A program made the position numbers and the translations under genes. The notes below the pieces were generated by a model. That model saw nothing but the letters and a program-made list of their open reading frames with translations, was not told the DNA's origin and did not search any database. From NCBI RefSeq assembly GCF_001999245.1, contig NZ_CP019630.1:5609001-5673000 (forward strand): 64,000 bases of DNA, in the 5' to 3' direction. Shown piece by piece: positions 55,369 through 63,166 of this stretch. Each line of letters begins with the position of its first letter. Position 1 is the stretch's first letter. This DNA is from Roseibium algicola (GTDB taxonomy: Bacteria > Pseudomonadota > Alphaproteobacteria > Rhizobiales > Stappiaceae).

Positions 55369-55612
55369 CCGACACAGCCAAGGTCCAGCGCTTGAGCGAT
55401 GGTGAGAAAGCCCGATAGGTGACATTTGTTGCTGGGAAGATGGAGGGGTCCCAATCCACATCACTAATTCGCATAATCAATATTATGGAACATTTATAGC
55501 AAGGCGTGATTGCCTCGCTTTGCCAATGCCTTAGTGATGGATACGTTTGGCGTTGCCAGTCAGTTTGTGTTGCTGAGCGTCATTCCGCGCCTCAGTCGTT
55601 CTGTCGTATAGA

Positions 55613-56134
55613 TCAATCGCTGTCGTCCGCGTCGACCACCTTGCGAGAGATTTCAAAGGAAAAGCCCGCCCGGCACATTGCAGCCAGATCCTTGTCGCGC
55701 CGGTCATCTCGCGTTCGTGTGGTTCTGTATGGACCAAGCCGCCTGCGTCTTGCGAAGATCCGAGCGGCTTCCTCGTCGCTGCGTTCGTCTTGTGCCAGCA
55801 CCGTGTGTATCGTTTCTCTGTCAACGCCTTTGGCAGCCAACTGAGCTTCGATTTTTCGCGTTGAGCCACCGCGGCGCCGCAGCCCGGCAGTCTTGGTTTC
55901 CGCGTAGGTCTTGTCGTTGACGAGACCTGTCTGAACGCATTTTTCAACGACTGCATTGATCAAGTCGGCATAGTCGGCCGGATCGAGTTCCAGGCTCATG
56001 CAGGCTTTCAAAACCTTGCGTTCAAGAACCTTGCGAAGATTGGCGGCCGATGTCGCATAGCGTTCCAGGTAATGAAGCGCAGACTTGATCAGCCGATCTT
56101 CCGTCGGTTGTTTGTAGCGTGGCTTACCAGCCAT
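55613..56134 (-). CDS. recX: Regulatory protein RecX
   Basis: RecX limits RecA filament growth. The 173-residue protein has the helical repeats of the family: LIKSALHYLERYATSAANLRKVLERK at the start in outline, the middle repeat YADLINAVVEKCVQTGLVNDKTYAE, and the third repeat GFSFEISRKVVD at the end. It overlaps the PhnP-like hydrolase gene by 11 bases. recA is not in the window. Confidence 0.85.
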   Translation of the reverse strand: MAGKPRYKQPTEDRLIKSALHYLERYATSAANLRKVLERKVLKACMSLELDPADYADLINAVVEKCVQTGLVNDKTYAETKTAGLRRRGGSTRKIEAQLAAKGVDRETIHTVLAQDERSDEEAARIFARRRRLGPYRTTRTRDDRRDKDLAAMCRAGFSFEISRKVVDADDSD

Positions 56135-56966
56135 CGGTGGTTAGAGCGCTTTCTTTGCCTGTGCCTGTGTCTTCAACGGACAGGAGCATACCATCATAGG
56201 CAGGTTCTATGGTTTCAGGCAGTTCCGCTGACAGGACTTTGTAGTCCAAGTCATTGTGAAGATTGGTGAAAATGGTGCGTTTGGGAGCAATTCTGGAAGT
56301 CCAGGACAGCGCATCCGCCAGGCAGAAATGGCTTGGATGAGGTCTGCGGCGCAAGCAATCCAGGATCAGAAGATCCAGGTATTTCAACTGGTTGAGGCTG
56401 TTCTCCGGGATGTCCGAGACATCGGGGATGTAAGCTGTGTCACCAATGCGAAATCCGAGCGCATTGATCTCTCCGTGGACAACCTCGAAAGGTTCGAAGG
56501 TGATCGGACCGCCGTTTCCCTCAATGGTGACTGGCGTATCCTGACGAAGATCACGGCGTTCCAGAATGGGCGGATAGTTGGAGCCTGCCGGTGTTTCAAA
56601 GCAGTAGCTGAATGCTGTGAGTGCCCTCGCGCTTGTCGCTTCGTCCATATAGACGGGAACTCTTTTGCCGGATTGCACCCAAAAGGCCCGTAAATCGTCG
56701 ATACCGTGCAGATGATCGGCATGCGAATGTGTATAGACAACCGCGTCCAGGTGCTTGACGTTGGCAGCCAGCAATTGCGACCTGATGTCGGGGCCGCTGT
56801 CTATCAACACCGTTGTGCACTCGTTATCCACACGCTTTTCCACAAGAAGCGCACAGCGGCTGCGGCGGTTCTTCGGTTCACCGGGATCGCAATCGCCCCA
56901 ATCATTGCCGACACGCGGCACGCCTCCGGAAGAGCCGCATCCTAGAATGGTCAGCGTCAAGGTCAT
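56124..56966 (-). CDS. Metallo-beta-lactamase-fold hydrolase, PhnP-like
   Basis: A 280-residue hydrolase. The metal-binding motif THSHADHLHGIDDLR is at residues about 98-112, preceded by TVLIDSGPDIR, and the N-terminus TLTILGCGSSGGVPRVG is typical of the PhnP/lipoate-associated branch of cyclic phosphodiesterases. The four cysteines seen in PhnP zinc sites are not obvious. Its start overlaps the tatD stop and its end overlaps recX, so the three form a tight set. Confidence 0.88.
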   Translation of the reverse strand: MTLTLTILGCGSSGGVPRVGNDWGDCDPGEPKNRRSRCALLVEKRVDNECTTVLIDSGPDIRSQLLAANVKHLDAVVYTHSHADHLHGIDDLRAFWVQSGKRVPVYMDEATSARALTAFSYCFETPAGSNYPPILERRDLRQDTPVTIEGNGGPITFEPFEVVHGEINALGFRIGDTAYIPDVSDIPENSLNQLKYLDLLILDCLRRRPHPSHFCLADALSWTSRIAPKRTIFTNLHNDLDYKVLSAELPETIEPAYDGMLLSVEDTGTGKESALTTDGW

Positions 56967-57769
56967 GAAGCAATCGCTTTTGTCTGCTGGTTCTGACGAG
57001 GCACCTTGCTGAAGAGCCTGAAGAAATTCTCTGTGGTCTGCCGCGCAATCTCTTCTTCCGATACGCCCCTGGTTTCCGCCAGAACCGCCGCAGTCATCGC
57101 TGTATAGGCTGGTTCGTTGCGTTTGCCGCGTCTCGGCTGCGGTGCGAGATATGGGGCGTCGGTTTCCACCAACAATCGGTCAGCCGGCAAGTCACGGGCA
57201 ATGTCACGGATCTCTTCCGAGCGCTTGAAAGTCAAAATTCCGGAAAAGGACACATAAAGGCCAAGCTCTATTCCGGTCAGTGCAAGGTCTCGGCCGGACG
57301 AAAAGCAATGCAGCAGGGCCGGGAAGGCCCCCTTCCCCATTTCTTCGCGCAAGATGGCTGCCATATCGTCATCCGCGTCGCGTGAATGAATGACCAATGG
57401 CAAGCCGGTGCGCCGTGCGGCTTCTATGTGGATGCGAAGGCCTTCCGCCTGTGCATCGCGCGGGGCCTTGTCATAGAAGTAGTCGAGACCGGCCTCGCCG
57501 ATGGCGACCACCTTGGGGTGGTTCGCCAATTGCACGATTTCATCGGCTGGAATGCCGCGCTCCGTGCCGGCGTTGTGCGGATGGGTGCCAACCGAACAAT
57601 AGACTTCCGGATATTCCTCGGCGATTGCCAGAACCTGGTCAAACTTGCGGATGTGGGTGCAGATGGTGACCATCAGTTCCACGCCGGCCGCCTTGGCCCG
57701 CGCGATCAGATCGGCACGTTCGCCGTCAAAATCCGGGAAATCGAGATGGCAGTGGCTGTCGACAAGCAT
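56963..57769 (-). CDS. tatD: TatD-family metal-dependent hydrolase
   Basis: A 268-residue TIM-barrel nuclease of the TatD type, able to act on DNA in other bacteria. Metal ligands are in LVDSHCHLDFPDF at the N-terminus, GEAGLDYFYD near residue 90, PLVIHSRDAD and ETDAPYLAPQPRRGKRNEP. The ATG at 57769 is chosen because the conserved region starts there; the longer frame adds 29 unconserved residues. It overlaps the PhnP-like gene by 4 bases. Confidence 0.92.
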   Translation of the reverse strand: MLVDSHCHLDFPDFDGERADLIARAKAAGVELMVTICTHIRKFDQVLAIAEEYPEVYCSVGTHPHNAGTERGIPADEIVQLANHPKVVAIGEAGLDYFYDKAPRDAQAEGLRIHIEAARRTGLPLVIHSRDADDDMAAILREEMGKGAFPALLHCFSSGRDLALTGIELGLYVSFSGILTFKRSEEIRDIARDLPADRLLVETDAPYLAPQPRRGKRNEPAYTAMTAAVLAETRGVSEEEIARQTTENFFRLFSKVPRQNQQTKAIAS

Positions 57770-57913
57770 TGAGGATCCAAATGAGTTTGATCGGTATGGC
57801 GCATATAGGTGGTACTGCCGCCTTTTAACAAGAGAATCAGGGCTTGCCCAAGTCACGAACTCTCGCTCGTGACGATTTCCAATCTGTGTTGCCGCCTGGT
57901 GGGCCTTGACGGG

Positions 57914-58975
57914 TCAGGCTGCACGCAAAGCGAAGAAAAAATCCAGCACGACCTGTTTCTTGTCGAGATTGAGCGCGTCCGCATCCCGGATCGCCTTGTT
58001 CATTTTTTCCCAGATCTCGACGATCCCATGTGCGTCACGCACCCCCTTGCCGAGATCCCGGCGCATACGGTCATGCAGCCAGATCTGAACGATGTGCTGA
58101 AAGCTCTCCCAATTGTCGGATTGGCCGCGTGCGGCCACCAGATCCGCCAATGCATGCGCAGCGGCAAGATCGAGCTGTTGCGGACGGTCGGCGAGCTGAC
58201 GAACGCCCTTGGCTATTGCAAGACCATCTCCCGAAAGCAAAGTGATGGCAGATCGCAAGCTGCCGTCGGCTGTTTGAGCGAGTTCACGAAGGTCATCCGC
58301 CGAGGCAACCGATCCGCCAGACAGGTCGTGCAGGCCCTGACCAACCTCCTGCTCGCTTAAGGGATCCAGATCGAGGCGCCGGCACCTGGACCGGATTGTC
58401 GGCAGCAGCCGGCCTGGTGCATGGCTCAGCACCAGGAACAGGCATCGTTGCGGTGGTTCTTCAAGGATCTTCAGGAGCGCGTTGGCGGAACTGATGTTCA
58501 TGTCGTCCGCAGCATCGACAATGCAGATCCGCCAGGCCTTGGCGGATGCTGTGGTACCGAAGAAGGAAACGGTTCTGCGCACCTCATCTACCGGCAAGTC
58601 GGCTTTGAACCGTTTGGATTTCTCGTCCCAGGGGCGACGCAAATGCAGAATGTTCGGATGCCCTCCTGCCTTCAGCTGTCGGGACACTGGATGGTCGGGC
58701 GCAACCGCAAGGTCGTGCGCGGCGGCAACCTGCTGTCCGAATCTGTCCGGATTTGCGATCACGAAACGCGCGAAACGAAAGGCAAGCGTCGCCTTGCCGA
58801 TCCCCTTCGGACCGCCCAGGATCCAGGCATGGTGAAGTCGCTCGGACCTGTAGGCCTCCAGAAGAGCCTGTTCCGTTTTGGTGTGTCCGATCAGGATGTC
58901 CCGCTCATGGGGCAACGGATAGCCAGGAAGAGCATCAACTTCAGGAATGTCGATCGGTGCATTGGCACGGGCCAT
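57914..58975 (-). CDS. holB: DNA polymerase III delta' subunit
   Basis: A clamp-loader subunit of 353 residues. It has a P-loop-like GGPKGIGKATLAFRFARF near residue 53, the sensor region ANALLKILEEPPQRCLFLVLSHAPGRLLPTIRSRC in outline, and the C-terminal helical domain. It loads the sliding clamp together with the tau and delta subunits. The ATG shares its A with the tmk stop (TGATG), so the two are translationally coupled. Confidence 0.92.
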   Translation of the reverse strand: MARANAPIDIPEVDALPGYPLPHERDILIGHTKTEQALLEAYRSERLHHAWILGGPKGIGKATLAFRFARFVIANPDRFGQQVAAAHDLAVAPDHPVSRQLKAGGHPNILHLRRPWDEKSKRFKADLPVDEVRRTVSFFGTTASAKAWRICIVDAADDMNISSANALLKILEEPPQRCLFLVLSHAPGRLLPTIRSRCRRLDLDPLSEQEVGQGLHDLSGGSVASADDLRELAQTADGSLRSAITLLSGDGLAIAKGVRQLADRPQQLDLAAAHALADLVAARGQSDNWESFQHIVQIWLHDRMRRDLGKGVRDAHGIVEIWEKMNKAIRDADALNLDKKQVVLDFFFALRAA

Positions 58976-59661
58976 CAGTGCGCCTCTTCAGCAGTGACGC
59001 CCGATGCGCCGCCTTCATTCAGGTCGCCGGCAAAGGTTTCCTGCACGGCATTGCGAATGGCCGTTTCGACCTCAGCAGGCTCCCTGGCACCGTCGATCAC
59101 GGCAAATCGATAGGATTCGCTTCTTGCGAGTTCGAGAAAAAGCTCACGTCTTCGCTGATGAACCTTGAGCTCTTCCCCTTCGAACCTGTCTGGGCCACCG
59201 CTGTCATCCGTGCGAGAACGTTCCGCTACACGTCCAAGCCCGACTTCTACCGGAACGTCGATGAGGATCGTCAGGTCGGGATAGATGCCGGCAACAGCGG
59301 CCGTTTCCAGCAGTTTCAGATAGTCGCGATCAACGCCCGCCTCGCCCTGATAAACCCAGGTCGAATCGGCATAGCGGTCGCAGAGAACCCAGTCGCCACG
59401 CTCCAGTGCCGGTTTGATGGTGGTATCCACGTGGTCTGCGCGTGCCGCGGCAAAAAGCATTGCTTCGCCGCGAGGACCGAGGTCCTTTGCGCCGCCAGAC
59501 AACAGCATTGCACGGATCTTCTCGGCCCCTGGCGAGCCGCCTGGTTCGCGGGTTACGACAACGGATAGCCCCAGACCTTCAAGATAGGTTTTCAGGCGGG
59601 CGATCTGGGTCGATTTTCCGGCCCCCTCGCCACCTTCAAAGGTAATGAAATGTCCTGGCAC
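58975..59661 (-). CDS. tmk: Thymidylate kinase
   Basis: A 228-residue kinase that converts dTMP to dTDP. The P-loop is FEGGEGAGKSTQIARL near residues 8-23, the dTMP-binding DRY motif is in LCDRYADSTWVYQG, and the LID region has RSRTDDSGGPDRFE. The position just before holB is common in bacteria. A C-terminal extension of about 20 residues is acidic and unremarkable. Confidence 0.94.
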   Translation of the reverse strand: MPGHFITFEGGEGAGKSTQIARLKTYLEGLGLSVVVTREPGGSPGAEKIRAMLLSGGAKDLGPRGEAMLFAAARADHVDTTIKPALERGDWVLCDRYADSTWVYQGEAGVDRDYLKLLETAAVAGIYPDLTILIDVPVEVGLGRVAERSRTDDSGGPDRFEGEELKVHQRRRELFLELARSESYRFAVIDGAREPAEVETAIRNAVQETFAGDLNEGGASGVTAEEAH

Positions 59662-59735
59662 CCTATCCCGGCTCCGCTAGTTCTTGTTGGTCTTTGTCAC
59701 CGGCTTTAGCAGCAATTGCAATCTTTGTGCACCGT

Positions 59736-60941
59736 TTACCCGATCCAGCCGAACAGCAGCTCCTGCAGGCCGTCCAGAGCCCTGCCGATCATGGTGCCTT
59801 CCGCAACAGCGCCACCGGTTACCAATGGAGAGCGGTAGACGATCCCATCCTTGCCGATGACCCGGATTTCGCCAACCTGCTCTCCAGCGTTGACTGGCGC
59901 GGGGAGCGGTCCGTTGTAGATAACGCGTATCCTGTAATCGAGTGTGCCACCTCGTGGCAGCAGCACGTCAACGCTTTTCTCGGACACCAGCGGAACACTG
60001 CTGGTCACACCGCCAAACACCCGGCCGTCCGCAACAACATCGCCCGATGAAAACAATGTCTGGACGGAAAAATACTCCCAGGCGCCTTCGATGACCTCCT
60101 TGAGTGTCTGAAGACGGTGTTTGTCCGACGAAAGACCCGCAACCGCAGCAATAACTCTGCGCCCATTCCTGTCCACCGAACCGAGGCCGGAATATCCTGA
60201 TTCTGCATCATTGCCGCCGCCGAGGCCGTCAAGGTTGCGGATTTCACCGAGCAAGGGGTTCTTGTTGCGCTGGAAAATCTTGTTCCAGGTGAATTCCGGG
60301 ATAGCGAACATCGGATAAAGATCCGCGTGGCTCTCCAGAATGTACTCCGCAAGCCTTGCCTGATCACGGACAGTGGTCTGGCTTGGGACCTCCGGATAGC
60401 CAGTCGGGTTGCCGAAGCGGCTGTTCTTCATGCCGATGGATTGCGCGAATTCGTTCATGCGCACAGCAAACGCTTCTTCGGACCCGTCCAGACATTCGGC
60501 AAGCACGATGGCGGAATCGTTGCCATTGTGAACCAGCAATCCCTTGAGCAAGTCTTCTACAGAGATATCGGATTTGATGGCGGCGAACATTGTGGCACCA
60601 CGACCCGAGGGAGCGCCGCCGGTTCGCCAGGCGTGTTCGCTGACCTTGCAAGTCTGATCAAGCGAAAGATCGCCTTCTTTCACTGCCTTGAAAACCGTTG
60701 CGGCTGTCATGACCTTGGCGAGAGCGCCGGGAGCGAAAGGCTGGTCAGGTTCCTTGGCAAAAAGGATTGTGCCGGAGCCGGGCTCATAGAGGAAAGCCAT
60801 CGGAGCTTTCGTCACGATGGTTTCGGCTGCATTCCCTGGGAGAGCGAACGCAGAGACGACAAAAAAAGCAGAAAACGCCCCTCGCCCGACAAGGCGACGA
60901 GACGCTCTCAAAAATCCGGATACAGAATATGCGGAGGCCAT
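59736..60941 (-). CDS. D-alanyl-D-alanine carboxypeptidase homologue lacking all catalytic motifs
   Basis: A 401-residue protein with a signal peptide (span near residues 20-38) and overall similarity to the DacA/DacF low-molecular-weight penicillin-binding proteins, including HAWRTGGAPSGRG, FTWNKIFQRNKNPLL and LPRGGTLDYRIRVIYNGP. All three active-site motifs are changed: SxxK reads A73-L-A-K76 (PGALAKVMT), SxN reads N139-G-N (VHNGND), and KTG reads G241-G-G (DGLGGGNDAESG). The codons were checked on the minus strand. The protein should not acylate with beta-lactams or cut D-Ala. The intact frame suggests a structural role. rlpA lies just upstream. Confidence 0.85.
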   Translation of the reverse strand: MASAYSVSGFLRASRRLVGRGAFSAFFVVSAFALPGNAAETIVTKAPMAFLYEPGSGTILFAKEPDQPFAPGALAKVMTAATVFKAVKEGDLSLDQTCKVSEHAWRTGGAPSGRGATMFAAIKSDISVEDLLKGLLVHNGNDSAIVLAECLDGSEEAFAVRMNEFAQSIGMKNSRFGNPTGYPEVPSQTTVRDQARLAEYILESHADLYPMFAIPEFTWNKIFQRNKNPLLGEIRNLDGLGGGNDAESGYSGLGSVDRNGRRVIAAVAGLSSDKHRLQTLKEVIEGAWEYFSVQTLFSSGDVVADGRVFGGVTSSVPLVSEKSVDVLLPRGGTLDYRIRVIYNGPLPAPVNAGEQVGEIRVIGKDGIVYRSPLVTGGAVAEGTMIGRALDGLQELLFGWIG

Positions 60942-61015
60942 GAACCGCTTGCCCTAATTATAGATACAGGCGCGGCGTGTGGAAGAAGCCGGACCTACTC
61001 CGGGTTCCGGGCCGA

Positions 61016-62194
61016 TTAGCCGTCGTTTTCCAGTTTGACCACCAGCTCACGCATCGAAAGGCCCGTGTCGGCCACATTTGAAAGCAGCGAATGCGCGTCG
61101 GAAATTCGGCGGTTCGCAGCAAATGAGGAAATTGCACTGCCTGACACGAGACCTGCGGACGTTCCCGGAGCCGGGACGCGCAGCACGCCGAGTGTTCCTT
61201 CCGCGGGCGCAAGACCCGGAGCGGAATAGGCCGATTCGACCGGCTCGAAGCGGTTGTTGGACGCAACTTCGATTGTCGGCTTGCCGGCTTCGAATGCCTG
61301 CGCCGGATCGAAGGCAACCGTCAAGGTTGTCTGCTTCGCCCGGAAAGCCGTGGTCGTGGATGCGGTGGTCAGATAAGGACGTGCGCTTGGCGCCGGAACA
61401 GCCCCGAAGGTGACCTGCGGTGTGATTTGCTGAGGCGCAACCTGCTGCGGTTCGGCCTGTGCCAGCATTGTGCCCGGCATTGTCGCGCCAGGTTCGACCG
61501 CACCTGGGCCACGGTAAGAGGCCATAAGGAAGCCTTCGTCCTGTCCGTGCAGCGGTGCACGGCCAACGTACTCGACCTTTACCTTGCCGATGCCGGCGCT
61601 CTTGGTGCCAAGCATCGTTGCTGCGCGTTCAGACAGGTCGATGACGCGGTTGCCGTGGAATGGGCCGCGATCATTGACGCGAACGATCATCGAGCGGCCG
61701 TTTTCCACGTTCGTCACGCGGGCATAGGACGGCAGCGGCATCGTCGTGTGCGCAGCGGTAAGGGAGTTCCGGTCGAAAACCTCGCCGTTGGCTGTCTTGC
61801 GACCGTGGAAAGTCGGCCCATACCATGAAGCCAGACCGGTCTTCTTGTAGTCCGGGTCTTCCTTTGGGTAGTACCACTTGCCGGCAATCTTGTATTTCTT
61901 GCCGACGATATAGCGTCCGCCACCTTTCGGCACGGGTTGGCCTTCGGCAACCATTTTCGGGCTGCCTTTGACACCATATTTTTCCGGGCTGAATTTTGAT
62001 TTCTGCTGCTGCGGCGCGGTGCTGCAGGCTGCCACGGCCGAAACCGCTGCTGCCACAATCAATCCCGTGCGCAACTGGGCGCTGAGTTTCCGTGCAGGAC
62101 GCGATTTACCATCAAGCGTCACAGCTGGTTCCCCTGAAGACGTTCCTGCCACCTGGTTTGTCACCCGGCAAGATTTCCCGCCTGTCCCTTGCAT
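61016..62194 (-). CDS. rlpA: RlpA-family septal lytic transglycosylase lipoprotein
   Basis: A 392-residue protein with an N-terminal lipobox (VSAVAACS, Cys at about residue 57), so it is probably anchored in the outer membrane. The double-psi barrel domain holds GLASWYGPTFHGRKTANGEVFD in outline, SLTAAHTTMPLPSYARVTN and VNDRGPFHGNRVIDLS, with the catalytic Asp and His in the first two blocks. The Pro/Ala-rich C-terminal 180 residues contain no clear SPOR domain, unlike E. coli RlpA. The 50-residue segment before the lipobox is long, so the true start may be further in. Confidence 0.85.
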   Translation of the reverse strand: MQGTGGKSCRVTNQVAGTSSGEPAVTLDGKSRPARKLSAQLRTGLIVAAAVSAVAACSTAPQQQKSKFSPEKYGVKGSPKMVAEGQPVPKGGGRYIVGKKYKIAGKWYYPKEDPDYKKTGLASWYGPTFHGRKTANGEVFDRNSLTAAHTTMPLPSYARVTNVENGRSMIVRVNDRGPFHGNRVIDLSERAATMLGTKSAGIGKVKVEYVGRAPLHGQDEGFLMASYRGPGAVEPGATMPGTMLAQAEPQQVAPQQITPQVTFGAVPAPSARPYLTTASTTTAFRAKQTTLTVAFDPAQAFEAGKPTIEVASNNRFEPVESAYSAPGLAPAEGTLGVLRVPAPGTSAGLVSGSAISSFAANRRISDAHSLLSNVADTGLSMRELVVKLENDG

Positions 62195-62572
62195 ACTGCC
62201 GTCCTACTCACTTACGCGCTGGCGGCCCCGCAGCTCACGCGATCATTCCGGCGTGTGGTTCGGTCCACACCGGTTTTCAAGGCATTGTTCCGATCTTCAG
62301 ATCAGTCCCCGCAAGACGCACTAGCCCCCGCTGCACATCCCGCATATGCCCTTGTTAAAGCGTAGTTTTATTACTTCAAAGTAAACTGCCCGTCGAGGCC
62401 GCCGCGTTGCCCAAATTCAACTCTCCACCGGATTCAGACGACCCGAGGTTCATTTCTCAACGTCTGTTTGTTGTAACAGTCTGAAATATATGACTAAAAA
62501 CTACGTCAATTTGCCTGCTGCCGGCTGTTGCGCACAGGACACAGGTGAGAAGAAATCGTCATTCGGATCAGT

Positions 62573-62588
62573 TGTGACGTACATCACA
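62573..62588. promoter_or_regulatory. CRP-type palindrome
   Basis: TGTGACGTACATCACA fits the cAMP-receptor-protein core consensus TGTGA-N6-TCACA exactly. It lies about 380 bases upstream of rlpA and 330 bases before tRNA-Ser. No gene start lies at a usual distance, so a role is uncertain. Confidence 0.5.
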
Positions 62589-62672
62589 TTCAGACCTGTC
62601 AAATCAGCCTAGGGTGAACTCATTGCTGATGACCGCCCTGTCACAGCAATGCTGGACCCCACCTCCAGCTTC

Positions 62673-62795
62673 GGCCGCCGGTTCAAAACCCTGCCCACGA
62701 CACCGGACCGGCGGCCCCTACCCTTTGGCGATGTTCCTGCGCCCGCACTGCCCGTCCTGCCCCTGTGTGCAAGCGGCGCGGGAACATCCCAAAGG
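62673..62795. repeat. Compound inverted repeat (two hairpins)
   Basis: The first hairpin pairs GGCCGCCGGT at 62673-62682 with ACCGGCGGCC at 62707-62716 (10 bp, perfect). The second pairs 62722-62743 (CCTTTGGCGATGTTCCTGCG) with 62775-62795 (GGCGCGGGAACATCCCAAAGG), a stem of about 20 bp with one bulge and one mismatch. Two palindromes in about 120 bases recall the RIME/REP-type intergenic mosaics of rhizobia, but I have no second copy to compare. Confidence 0.6.
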
Positions 62796-62921
62796 AGCTT
62801 GATTTCCCCGCACATCCACACGATTTCGCCCGCCTGAACTTCATGCTGGTGATTCCGGCTTGACTTTCCGAGTGAGAAAAAGGAAACGGTTTGCACAGCC
62901 GGGCCGCCAAGGCACCGGCAT

Positions 62922-63011
62922 GGTGAGGTGGCCGAGTGGTTTAAGGCAGCGGTCTTGAAAACCGCCGTGCGTGAGAGCGTACCGTGGGTTCGAATCCCAC
63001 CCTCACCGCCA
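62922..63011 (+). tRNA. tRNA-Ser (anticodon TGA)
   Basis: A complete 90-base serine tRNA. The acceptor stem GGTGAGG at 62922-62928 pairs with CCTCACC at 63001-63007, the discriminator is G at 63008 and CCA is encoded at 63009-63011. The anticodon stem GCGGT/ACCGC encloses CTTGAAA with anticodon TGA at 62956-62958, reading UCA codons. A long variable arm (CGTGCGTGAGAGCGTACC) and the T-loop GGTTCGAATCC complete it. Confidence 0.97.
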
Positions 63012-63166
63012 TTCTTTTCCCAGCACATTTCAATTTGATCCGGCGGCTGATGAACATGTACGTCGGTATCACGCGTAATTTGATGCAGATTTCTCTTTCC
63101 CCTATCATCTGATCCGGAGGAACCGTCGCTTGTTGCGGCGGCGGCTACTGGGAGGAGATAGCCGTC

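Larger units (their letters stand above)
62195..62921. other. Gene-poor stretch between rlpA and tRNA-Ser
   Basis: About 730 bases without a credible protein gene. The rlpA promoter should lie in the left part. The right part has a CRP-type palindrome and a compound inverted repeat, listed separately. Short open frames here either lie across the palindromes or on the strand opposite the tRNA gene. Confidence 0.6.

Noticed and set aside
62609..63028. Minus-strand frame of 139 codons containing GGEGGIRTHGTLSRTAVFKTAALNHSATSP-like residues
   Set aside because: It is the reverse translation of the tRNA-Ser gene and the palindromes beside it; this peptide is a well-known false protein in databases.
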